Shown here piece after piece: positions 1-5,111 of a stretch of 6,346 nt of DNA; position 1 is the stretch's first letter, and each line of letters opens with the position of its first letter. The translations under genes were made by a program, and so were the position numbers. The notes beneath the pieces are model-generated. The model had not been told where the DNA came from. It worked only from the letters and a program-made list of their open reading frames with translations, and searched no databases. Source of the DNA: Lachnospiraceae bacterium (GTDB lineage Bacteria > Bacillota > Clostridia > Lachnospirales > Lachnospiraceae); assembly GCA_003488445.1 (NCBI GenBank), contig DNLO01000211.1, positions 1 to 6,346 on the forward strand, read 5' to 3'.

Positions 1-740
1 AACTCTATGCCGTATGCTTTGGCAAAGCCGTCACCGAAGTTGTGTGACGTGCCGCTCTGAAGAGCCTTGCCGTCATGCATCATGGCTTCTATCGTATATG
101 TCGCCACGGCACCGGCGAACCTTTCCTTCTCTGTCTTCTGTCCCTTTATAGTAGGTATAGCCAGATCCTCTTTGAGAAAATCGGCATATACGTTCAGCAT
201 CTGCACTGTCCGCGCCTCGGCTTCCTCGGCGGTCTCATGCACGGTGTGCCCCTCCTGCCACAGGAACTCTCTTGACCTCAGGAAAGGTCTGGTGGTTTTC
301 TCCCAGCGCACGACCGAGCACCACTGATTGAATACCTTGGGCAGATCTCTGTAGGAATGTACGATATTGCTGTACAGATCGCAGAACAGGGTCTCGGATG
401 TGGGTCTCACGCACATGCGCTCCTCCAGCTTTTCCTGTCCGCCCTCGGTGACCCATGCGACTTCGGGCGCAAAGCCCTCCACATGATCCTTCTCTTTCTG
501 CAGCAGGCTTTCGGGAATAAACAGAGGCATATACACATTTTCCACCCCTGTTGCCTTGAATCTCCTGTCCAGCAGGCCCTGTATATTCTCCCACAGAGCA
601 TATCCCGCAGGCAGGAAGATCATACATCCCTTCACGCTGGAATAATCCATCAGCTCTGCTTTCTTTACTACGTCGGTATACCACTGTGCGAAGTCCTCGT
701 CCATCGAGGTGATAGACTCGACCATTTTCTTATCGCTCAT
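1..740 (-). CDS. proS: Prolyl-tRNA synthetase, N-terminal half (3' end outside window)
   Basis: Class II aminoacyl-tRNA synthetase that charges tRNA-Pro with proline in the cytosol. The first 246 codons and two further bases are present; the gene is open to the window edge, so the C-terminal part of the catalytic core and the anticodon-binding domain are missing. Visible landmarks are FLPAG near residues 42-46 in the motif 1 region, RPTSET at 112-117, and class II motif 2 ([16 protein letters not shown], 151-166), whose arginines contact ATP. The wording around motif 2 and the following [10 protein letters not shown] (168-177) is that of the shorter eukaryote/archaeal-like ProRS found in many Clostridia. 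About 60 residues after motif 2 continue as ordinary core sequence with no sign of the bacterial editing insertion so far. The ATG at 740 has GAAGGAG (749-755) eight bases upstream. It lies 32 bases after the membrane-protein gene with no T-box-sized leader, so it probably depends on the operon promoter. Confidence 0.95.
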   Translation of the reverse strand, partial: MSDKKMVESITSMDEDFAQWYTDVVKKAELMDYSSVKGCMIFLPAGYALWENIQGLLDRRFKATGVENVYMPLFIPESLLQKEKDHVEGFAPEVAWVTEGGQEKLEERMCVRPTSETLFCDLYSNIVHSYRDLPKVFNQWCSVVRWEKTTRPFLRSREFLWQEGHTVHETAEEAEARTVQMLNVYADFLKEDLAIPTIKGQKTEKERFAGAVATYTIEAMMHDGKALQSGTSHNFGDGFAKAYGIE

Positions 741-772
741 ATCTCATTCTCCTTCATCTGTATATTGCCGGT

Positions 773-1252
773 TCACTTTTTAGGTGCTGCTCCTGCCTTC
801 TCCTGCAGTGTCTCCTTGAACTTCTGGAGCCTGCTCTTCTTGACGGGTTCTGCCCCCTTGCTGATAGAGCCTCTCACTCCTCTGACCTTCGATATGTATA
901 TTCCGCTGACAGTGGCCTTGACCTCCTTCTTTACCGGTATCTCGTCGAATACGGCCGCGTCGGCTATGAAGCTCATGACCTGTGGTCCTACCTTCGCCTT
1001 GACTACAGGCACCTTGGAACGCCTCATAAGCTTCGGTGTCTGCTGCATCACGGCTTCCGGCAGTCCGGCCTGGTTCAGCCTCATCTTCTTCTTGTCTATG
1101 ATCAGCATCTGCACCACCTGTGCCGCAGCTTCTATCTGCTCCTGCTGCTCTGCCTGCTTCTTCTGGGCTCTCTTACCCAGAAAATAGAGTGCTACGGCGA
1201 TGCCGACCATCACCACCAGTATCACTATCGTCACTATCCATCCTGTACTCAT
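773..1252 (-). CDS. One-pass membrane protein of unknown function (159 aa)
   Basis: I recognise no named family, although the style is familiar from hypothetical proteins of Lachnospiraceae. The N-terminus has one hydrophobic segment (about residues 5-25, WIVTIVILVVMVGIAVALYF) followed at once by GKRAQKK. This suggests an uncleaved membrane anchor with the rest in the cytoplasm (positive-inside rule). Residues 27-50 are rich in Q, E, K and A and could form a short coiled coil. A central block (about 51-122) looks like a compact folded domain: IIDKKKMRL, the TPKLMRRSKVPVVKAKVGP stretch, then a strand-like KATVSGIYI. The tail is lysine-rich (138-159). No catalytic motif and no cysteine is visible. 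The ATG at 1252 is supported by AAAGGAG (1260-1266) seven bases upstream. It sits between the DUF1934 gene (26 bases) and proS (32 bases), so it is probably co-transcribed with them. A scaffold or membrane-tethering role is only a guess. Confidence 0.88.
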   Translation of the reverse strand: MSTGWIVTIVILVVMVGIAVALYFLGKRAQKKQAEQQEQIEAAAQVVQMLIIDKKKMRLNQAGLPEAVMQQTPKLMRRSKVPVVKAKVGPQVMSFIADAAVFDEIPVKKEVKATVSGIYISKVRGVRGSISKGAEPVKKSRLQKFKETLQEKAGAAPKK

Positions 1253-1278
1253 ATTCCTGCTCCTTTACTTGCTTATGA

Positions 1279-1692
1279 TCAGCGCCGGAGGTCCTTTCTC
1301 TCCCCGACCGTAATCTTCATGTGACACTCATTGTCCGCGGCTCTGTAATCTATACCGATCTCCATCCTGTCATTGGCTATATCCGCCCTGTACATATCTA
1401 CGCTGTAGTCCGTGTGCATCTTCCCGTAGGCCGTCTTCATCTCGATACATGAAGCATGTCCCGTCCGCATCACCATCTCGTACGTCAGCTGTCCCTGCCT
1501 TTTGTACAGCAGGCCCGTATCATCAAACTCGATATGGCATTTATCACCGTCGATCTCGAAAAGAAGGTAATGCCTTTGCTTCCTGCTGTAGTATCTGGCC
1601 GTCACGGAAGTTACGAGGGCTTCTGTACCGTCGCCTTGTATATCGCCGGTCATGCCGGATGTACATATCTCGAGATCACACAGCCCTGTCAC
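1279..1692 (-). CDS. DUF1934 family beta-barrel protein
   Basis: A small cytosolic protein (137 aa) that I assign to DUF1934, the YwiB-like family with a calycin-like beta-barrel fold and no established biochemical role. Supporting features are the length, the alternating strand pattern, YYSRKQRHYLLFEI (34-47, where family members typically have Y...HYI.YEE), a mid-protein GLLYKRQGQLTYEMVMRTG block (60-78), and a C-terminal DYRAADNECHMKITV (115-129) resembling the conserved end of the barrel. I chose the GTG at 1692 because GAGGAG (1703-1708) lies ten bases upstream and the first strand (DLEICTSG) would be lost from the ATG fourteen codons in, which also has no good ribosome binding site. The start lies four bases after the murI stop. 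In other Firmicutes this family commonly sits beside argS; here the nearby synthetase is proS. The family call rests on recall and pattern, so it is less certain than its neighbours. Confidence 0.8.
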   Translation of the reverse strand: MTGLCDLEICTSGMTGDIQGDGTEALVTSVTARYYSRKQRHYLLFEIDGDKCHIEFDDTGLLYKRQGQLTYEMVMRTGHASCIEMKTAYGKMHTDYSVDMYRADIANDRMEIGIDYRAADNECHMKITVGERKDLRR

Positions 1693-1696
1693 CGGA

Positions 1697-2512
1697 TCAG
1701 TACTCCTCTATGGCTATCTGTCTGGCTTCTCCTATGCTGAGCGGGAGGAAGAGGCTGGCTATGCGCCGGAATCTCTCGGGTGCATCGGATACATAGCACC
1801 TGTAGGCCTCCTCGTCCACCGATATCTCCTTATCATTCAAAAGCCCCTTCTGAGAGAGCAGCTCCTCCGTGGATCTGGCTGTCTCCAAGGCCGGGTTCAC
1901 GAGCCTGACGCCCTCTCCCACTGCCCTTTGTATAGTGTCTTCTATCATGGGAAAATGTGTACATCCCATGATAAGGGTATCCATATCGGTGTCCTTGAAT
2001 CCGGACATATACCGGCGGGCTATCTCCGTAGTCACCGGATCCTCGATGCATCCTTCCTCCACCAGAGATACGAACAGCGGACAGGATCTGCCTGTCAGCT
2101 TGATATCAGGTCTGTATTCCTTCAGATATTCCTCGTATATCCCGGATGTGATCGTTGCCTCTGTGCCGATGAGTCCGATATGACCTGTCGAGGTGGTCTG
2201 TGCCGCTGCCTTTACCCCCGGCCTTACCACTCCGATGATCGGAAGCTCGAATTCTTTCTCCAGGGTATCCAGTGCCATGGCAGAGGCGGTGTTGCAGGCT
2301 ACCACGATGGCCTTCACATCCTGCTCCAGCAGGAATCTCACTATCTGTCTCGAAAACCTGGTGACTGTCTCTCTCGACTTTGGCCCGTATGGCGCTCTCG
2401 CCATATCTCCGAAATACACATATCTTTCTTTGGGCAGGCGGCGGATCAGCTCCTTCAGTACAGTCAGACCGCCCACTCCGGAATCAAATACACCTATCGG
2501 TCTGCTGCTCAT
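1697..2512 (-). CDS. murI: Glutamate racemase
   Basis: Cofactor-independent racemase that converts L-glutamate to D-glutamate, the second residue of the peptidoglycan stem peptide; it acts in the cytosol. At 271 aa it has the usual family length. The N-terminal FDSGVGGLTV (9-18) carries the conserved Asp10 and Ser11. The two catalytic cysteines are both present, Cys73 in VVACNTASA and Cys184 in MGCTHFP with the partner His186. FGDMARAPYG (34-43) and the VVRPG segment (95-99) are also typical of the family. The ATG at 2512 overlaps the stop of the GntR regulator gene in an ATGA arrangement. Only a weak AGGAAC precedes it, which suggests translational coupling. MurI supplies cell-wall D-glutamate, so its placement beside ispE groups two steps that feed peptidoglycan and its isoprenoid carrier. 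Nothing essential is missing. Confidence 0.97.
   Translation of the reverse strand: MSSRPIGVFDSGVGGLTVLKELIRRLPKERYVYFGDMARAPYGPKSRETVTRFSRQIVRFLLEQDVKAIVVACNTASAMALDTLEKEFELPIIGVVRPGVKAAAQTTSTGHIGLIGTEATITSGIYEEYLKEYRPDIKLTGRSCPLFVSLVEEGCIEDPVTTEIARRYMSGFKDTDMDTLIMGCTHFPMIEDTIQRAVGEGVRLVNPALETARSTEELLSQKGLLNDKEISVDEEAYRCYVSDAPERFRRIASLFLPLSIGEARQIAIEEY
1703..1708 (-). promoter_or_regulatory. Ribosome binding site of the DUF1934 gene, embedded in the murI 3' end
   Basis: GAGGAG is formed by the two penultimate glutamate codons of murI (Glu-Glu-Tyr-stop) and lies ten bases before the GTG at 1692. It supports the GTG start over the internal ATG and implies close translational linkage to murI. 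Confidence 0.65.
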
Positions 2513-3171
2513 TTTATGTTCCTGTAGATAGCTATCGCCTGAGAATCGATATGCAGCTTTATCAGCTCCACTGCCCTGTCGGACCGGCTCTCCCCTATAG
2601 CCTTTATTATCTGGTCGTGCTCCCTCACCAGTCTTGTGGGGTCGGACATTTCTTTCATGAATTCATACTTGTATCTGAAGATCTGCTCTTTAAGATTTAC
2701 AAGCATCTCCTTTACTTTCTCATTGCCGGCGGTATCGATGATGATATTGTGAAACTCCGTATCCGTATCGGCCATATCTCTGAGATTGCCGCCGTCGATC
2801 GCCTCCGCGAATCTTTCATTCGCTTTTTTCAGCTCTTCATACCGGGTCCTTGTGATCCTGGCACAGCACGCATTCATGGTGAACGTTTCCAGCGTCCTCC
2901 TCGCCTCCAATACATCTGCCAGCTGCTTTGCCGTGATGCTCGCCACATGAGCACCCCTTCTCGGGAGCATCACCACGAGACCCTCCTTCTCCAAAAGCCG
3001 GATACCTTCCCTTATAGGCGTACGGCTGACTCCGAGTCTTTCCGACAGAGCCACCTCCATCAGCCGCTCTCCCGGCTTCAGCTTGCCGTACAGGATCTCC
3101 TCCCTCAGCTGTTTGAACACTACATCTCTGAGAGGCAGAAACGCATCTTCTTCATTTTCATAGAATGCCAT
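2509..3171 (-). CDS. GntR-family transcriptional regulator, FCD (FadR) subfamily
   Basis: A DNA-binding regulator of 220 aa with the two domains usual for this subfamily. The winged helix-turn-helix lies at about 13-76: the helices run through LREEILYGKLKPGERL and LSERLGVSRTPIREGIRLL, and the wing is GLVVMLPRRGAHV. The C-terminal all-helical FCD ligand-binding domain lies at about 82-215. Four metal-binding positions of the FCD type can be picked out: Asp137 and His141 (D-x3-H in TDTEFH), His185 (REHD) and His207 (KLHI). A metal-bound carboxylate-type effector is therefore plausible, but the ligand cannot be read from sequence. The ATG at 3171 has AGGAGGG (3177-3183) five bases upstream. The gene follows ispE by 41 bases and overlaps murI by four. 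Two palindromes over the ispE promoter fit a GntR operator, so autoregulation of the operon is the natural inference. Confidence 0.95.
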   Translation of the reverse strand: MAFYENEEDAFLPLRDVVFKQLREEILYGKLKPGERLMEVALSERLGVSRTPIREGIRLLEKEGLVVMLPRRGAHVASITAKQLADVLEARRTLETFTMNACCARITRTRYEELKKANERFAEAIDGGNLRDMADTDTEFHNIIIDTAGNEKVKEMLVNLKEQIFRYKYEFMKEMSDPTRLVREHDQIIKAIGESRSDRAVELIKLHIDSQAIAIYRNIK

Positions 3172-3212
3172 ACAAGCCCTCCTGTGTTTCCGCTGTCTTT
3201 TGTCTGTCGGTA

Positions 3213-4154
3213 TCAGGCATTGTGAAAGGCCGTAAGGAATATCCTTTCCTCAGGCACGATCACCTGTCCGTCGAGTCCGGGCACCAGCTCCTTGCTGGCC
3301 AGCGCATCAAATGCAGCCGCTGCCTTCTCCTCATCCACGAACAAGCCGTAAACGCTGGGGCCGGAACCGCTCATCAGCGCCCCTGCCGCACCGTTTCTCA
3401 TCATGGTCTCCTTTACCTTTGCAATGATCGGATACTCCGGTATGGTCGCATACTCCAGCACATTACCGAGAAACTCCGGTACACAGCCGAAATCCTCCAT
3501 CTCTATGGCTGCTCTCAGCTGATCTATATCCGGGTGTACCACCTCGCCTCTCAGCGCTACCTTGTCATAGTTGGCATAGGCCCACTTCGTCGATACCCTT
3601 GTATCGGGAACAGCGACCAGGACCGTCAGCTCATCGAGCGCTCCCAGAGGGATCAGCTTCTCCCCTATGCCTTCGGCATAGGCTGTTCCTCCCATGATAC
3701 AGAACGGGACATCCGCCCCAAGTGTCTTTCCCCTTGTCATGAGCTCTTCCGCTGACAGCCCGAGGCCGAAGTATTCGTTCACTCCCTTTAGCACAGCTGC
3801 CGCATCCGTGCTTCCTCCTGCCAGTCCCGCCGTCATCGGTATATTCTTTTCTATTTCTATGAGAAGTGAATCCGTGATCTCGAATTCATCGAAAAGCAGT
3901 CTGGCTGCTTTGTAAGCCAGATTGGTCTCATCCGCAGGTATCAGCGAATCATCGCATGAGATCAGTATCTGTCCGGGCTCTCCGCTCCCGCTGATCTCCG
4001 CTTCGGCGTAAAGGTTTATCACGTCACACAGCTCTATCTGCTGCATGACCGTTTTCAGATCGTGATATCCCTCCTCGTTCCTGCCTGTGATATCCAGACC
4101 CAGATTGATCTTAGCATAGGCTTTTATGCTGATGGATGGTTCCCGATTGCCCAC
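3213..4154 (-). CDS. ispE: 4-diphosphocytidyl-2-C-methyl-D-erythritol kinase
   Basis: GHMP-family kinase of the MEP (non-mevalonate) isoprenoid pathway. It phosphorylates the 2-hydroxyl of CDP-methylerythritol with ATP. Length is 313 aa from the chosen start, near the usual 280-310. The substrate-binding AKINL (14-18) contains Lys15 and Asn17, equivalent to the E. coli catalytic Lys10 and its neighbour. The glycine-rich ATP loop is PMTAGLAGGSTDAAA (106-120), the general base is Asp148 in LGADVP, and the C-terminal GHMP motif is MSGSGPS (261-267). The frame stays open upstream to 4268, but that extension runs through the promoter and the preceding terminator. I therefore place the start at the GTG at 4154, which has AAGGAG eight bases upstream. 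It is the first gene of the predicted operon, with the GntR regulator 41 bases downstream. Confidence 0.95.
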   Translation of the reverse strand: MGNREPSISIKAYAKINLGLDITGRNEEGYHDLKTVMQQIELCDVINLYAEAEISGSGEPGQILISCDDSLIPADETNLAYKAARLLFDEFEITDSLLIEIEKNIPMTAGLAGGSTDAAAVLKGVNEYFGLGLSAEELMTRGKTLGADVPFCIMGGTAYAEGIGEKLIPLGALDELTVLVAVPDTRVSTKWAYANYDKVALRGEVVHPDIDQLRAAIEMEDFGCVPEFLGNVLEYATIPEYPIIAKVKETMMRNGAAGALMSGSGPSVYGLFVDEEKAAAAFDALASKELVPGLDGQVIVPEERIFLTAFHNA

Positions 4155-4162
4155 TGTTTTCT

Positions 4163-4168
4163 CTCCTT
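4163..4168 (-). promoter_or_regulatory. Ribosome binding site that fixes the ispE GTG start
   Basis: AAGGAG on the minus strand, eight bases before the GTG at 4154. No ATG lies in a suitable place. The longer open frame would begin at a GTG inside the upstream terminator hairpin, so this site decides the start. Confidence 0.85.
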
Positions 4169-4194
4169 GTTCAAAAATGTGTACAACTCGGTAG

Positions 4195-4223
4195 AGTATA
4201 CCATATTTGACGATTGTATACAA
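4195..4223 (-). promoter_or_regulatory. Sigma-A promoter with extended -10 for the ispE operon
   Basis: On the minus strand the -35 is TTGTAT (4223-4218), then a 17-base spacer, then the -10 TATACT (4200-4195). The spacer ends in TGG, giving an extended -10 (TG-N-TATACT). Transcription should begin near 4188, leaving a leader of about 34 bases before the ispE GTG. The promoter lies just beyond the terminator of the preceding gene, which is where a new transcription unit is expected. No comparable promoter is evident in the short gaps further downstream. Confidence 0.82.
4196..4223 (-). promoter_or_regulatory. Putative GntR operator pair over the ispE promoter
   Basis: TTGTATACAA at 4214-4223 is a perfect 10-base palindrome covering the -35. 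GTATAC at 4196-4201 is a second palindrome covering the -10. Their centres are 20 bp apart, about two helical turns, so both would face the same side of the DNA. The pattern GTA-TAC fits the general GntR operator shape (GT-M-N0-1-K-AC), and several FCD regulators bind GGTATACC-like sites. Binding here would block RNA polymerase. The likely binder is the regulator encoded at 3171-2509, which is inferred from position only. Confidence 0.5.
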
Positions 4224-4235
4224 ATTCGTTCCGAT

Positions 4236-4265
4236 AAAAAACCCCGGCATCCTGTGATGCCGGGG
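4236..4265 (-). terminator. Rho-independent terminator of the 219-residue protein gene
   Basis: Read on the minus strand, a perfect 9-bp stem (CCCCGGCAT pairing with ATGCCGGGG, 4265-4257 and 4250-4242) closes a six-base loop and is followed by six T (4241-4236). It begins 22 bases after the TAA of the upstream gene and ends 13 bases before the ispE -35, so it separates the two transcription units. Confidence 0.95.
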
Positions 4266-4287
4266 CACATATGTCTGTAATGCTGTC

Positions 4288-4947
4288 TTACTGGGGAGTC
4301 TCTACGCCCATCCAGTCGTTAAACTTCTTTTCGACTGCCTCGTAAGTCCTCTTCGAGATCTCGGGAAGCTGGTCTCCCCAGATCTCCTCAGCCTGCTTGT
4401 ATCCTTCCTTAAACGCATCCAGCAACTGCTGTGCCTTGGAAGGATCATTTCCGGCAAGAGTCTTGGCGAAATCAAGTATCCTGTCGGATGTCTTCTCTAC
4501 ACCCCAGTACCCGTCTTCGGCTATATCCGCCTGAGCCTGAGCCTTGGTGGCTTCATCTACCGTGAAATCTCCCTTTGCCAGGAATTTCCACATATCATCA
4601 TCGTTGGAAAGGGAATTCTCGCCTATAATCCCATTGTTTGCTATAGAATCTGCCTTGCCCTGTCCGAGGATGAGCTTTTCTACGATAGATCTGAGATTTG
4701 CCGTCTGCTGCTCGGCATCACGCTTCATCTTCTCGATGATCGCCTCACGGTCTACTGTCGGGTTCTTTACTATGCCGGCTCCAGTTACAGTGCTGTCATC
4801 TGACTTTTCATAGACGACACCCGACTCCGGTGCCTTCTGAGCTGCTGCGTTCTCCGCTGCGGCATTTTCCGATGCTGTCTTTGTTTTGTCTGTGTAATAC
4901 TCCGCAGGATTCACACTGCTTCCTACACCGATCCCGTCTACTGCCAT
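4288..4947 (-). CDS. Uncharacterised cysteine-free protein, probable sigma-D regulon member
   Basis: A 219-residue protein of unknown function; I recall similar hypothetical proteins in Lachnospiraceae. It has no signal peptide, no membrane segment and no cysteine. The N-terminal 60 residues look disordered and are rich in A, E, N, T and S, with a small repeat (ENAAAENAAA, 27-36). A charged helix follows (about 66-95, REAIIEKMKRDAEQQTANL). The C-terminal domain (about 115-213) looks well folded: MWKFLAKGDFTVDEATKAQAQ, EDGYWGVEKTSDRILDFAK, LAGNDPSKAQQLLDAFKEGY, then WGDQLPEISKRTYEAVEKKF. This last block resembles domains of unknown function in other bacteria, but I cannot name one safely. The ATG at 4947 has AAGGAGG (4956-4962) eight bases upstream. 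It appears monocistronic, with a flagellar-type promoter ahead and a strong terminator behind. That setting, together with the lack of cysteine, hints at a motility-linked or exported protein; this is inference. Confidence 0.9.
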   Translation of the reverse strand: MAVDGIGVGSSVNPAEYYTDKTKTASENAAAENAAAQKAPESGVVYEKSDDSTVTGAGIVKNPTVDREAIIEKMKRDAEQQTANLRSIVEKLILGQGKADSIANNGIIGENSLSNDDDMWKFLAKGDFTVDEATKAQAQADIAEDGYWGVEKTSDRILDFAKTLAGNDPSKAQQLLDAFKEGYKQAEEIWGDQLPEISKRTYEAVEKKFNDWMGVETPQ

Positions 4948-4965
4948 CTTCCGTACCTCCTTGTT

Positions 4966-5032
4966 GATATAGTTTCCGCAAATCCGTTTGTCATTTTCCG
5001 TCCATGCAAGACGATCATAGTTAGACTATATC
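4966..5032 (-). repeat. 8-bp inverted repeat flanking the leader of the 219-residue protein gene
   Basis: GATATAGT (5032-5025) and ACTATATC (4973-4966) are perfect inverted copies separated by 51 bases. The first arm overlaps the predicted transcription start and can also fold locally (ATAGT-CTA-ACTAT, 5029-5017). The second lies three bases upstream of the ribosome binding site. It could be a long-range leader stem or an operator pair, or simply A/T-rich chance. Confidence 0.4.
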
Positions 5033-5036
5033 TTTA

Positions 5037-5063
5037 ATATCGGATGAAACCGCACTTTTCTTA
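5037..5063 (-). promoter_or_regulatory. Predicted sigma-D/sigma-28 (flagellar) promoter
   Basis: On the minus strand TAAG (5063-5060), a 15-base spacer, then TCCGATAT (5044-5037). The sigma-D consensus is TAAA, 14-16 bases, GCCGATAT, so the match is 3 of 4 and 7 of 8 with ideal spacing. Transcription would start near 5030, giving a leader of about 83 bases. A sigma-A reading of the same stretch (TTAAGA, 17 bases, GATATT) is possible but poorer at both hexamers. Confidence 0.6.
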
Positions 5064-5068
5064 AGCGC

Positions 5069-5104
5069 AAAATATAGCCTCTCCGGTCTGTAACGGCACT
5101 ATAT
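5069..5104 (-). terminator. Possible weak terminator of glgB
   Basis: Eight bases after the glgB stop, ATATAG (5104-5099) can pair with CTATAT (5077-5072), with short inner G/C pairing (CCG with CGG), and the downstream arm runs into TTTT (5072-5069). The outer stem is A/T only and the U run is short, so termination would be inefficient. It lies where a glgB terminator is expected and ends just before the predicted sigma-D -35. Confidence 0.35.
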
Positions 5105-5111
5105 GCGGCGA

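Larger units (their letters stand above)
1..4223 (-). other. Predicted operon: ispE - gntR - murI - DUF1934 - membrane protein - proS
   Basis: Six genes on the same strand have gaps of 41, -4, 4, 26 and 32 bases. They share one evident promoter upstream of ispE, and I see no terminator hairpin or further convincing promoter between them. The downstream end is outside the window. Co-transcription is inferred from spacing. Confidence 0.72.

Noticed and set aside
675..682. GGTATACC palindrome that could be another GntR operator.
   Set aside because: It lies inside proS and encodes the Trp-Tyr-Thr-Asp segment near the N-terminus. Its position 60 bases into a gene far from the promoter makes coding a sufficient explanation.
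741..772. A T-box leader for proS.
   Set aside because: The gap to the upstream gene is only 32 bases and contains just the ribosome binding site, with no room for a T-box.
357..1187. Plus-strand open frame of 276 codons.
   Set aside because: It is antisense to proS and the membrane-protein gene, crosses both, has no ribosome binding site or recognisable domain, and its composition is that of a reverse-strand shadow.
1652..2527. Plus-strand open frame of 291 codons opposite murI.
   Set aside because: murI on the minus strand has both catalytic cysteines and all family motifs. The antisense product has no recognisable features.
2380..3225. Plus-strand open frame of 281 codons opposite the GntR gene.
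   Set aside because: It is the shadow of a clear two-domain regulator and spans gene boundaries on the other strand.
4155..4268. N-terminal extension of ispE by 38 codons up to a GTG at 4268.
   Set aside because: It would translate through the terminator hairpin, the sigma-A promoter and the ribosome binding site. The GTG at 4154 has a good AAGGAG and gives a normal IspE length.
4974..5030. A riboswitch (for example a cyclic di-GMP type) in the leader of the 219-residue protein gene.
   Set aside because: The leader is too short, and I find none of the conserved cores or a coherent multi-stem fold, only an 8-bp long-range pair.
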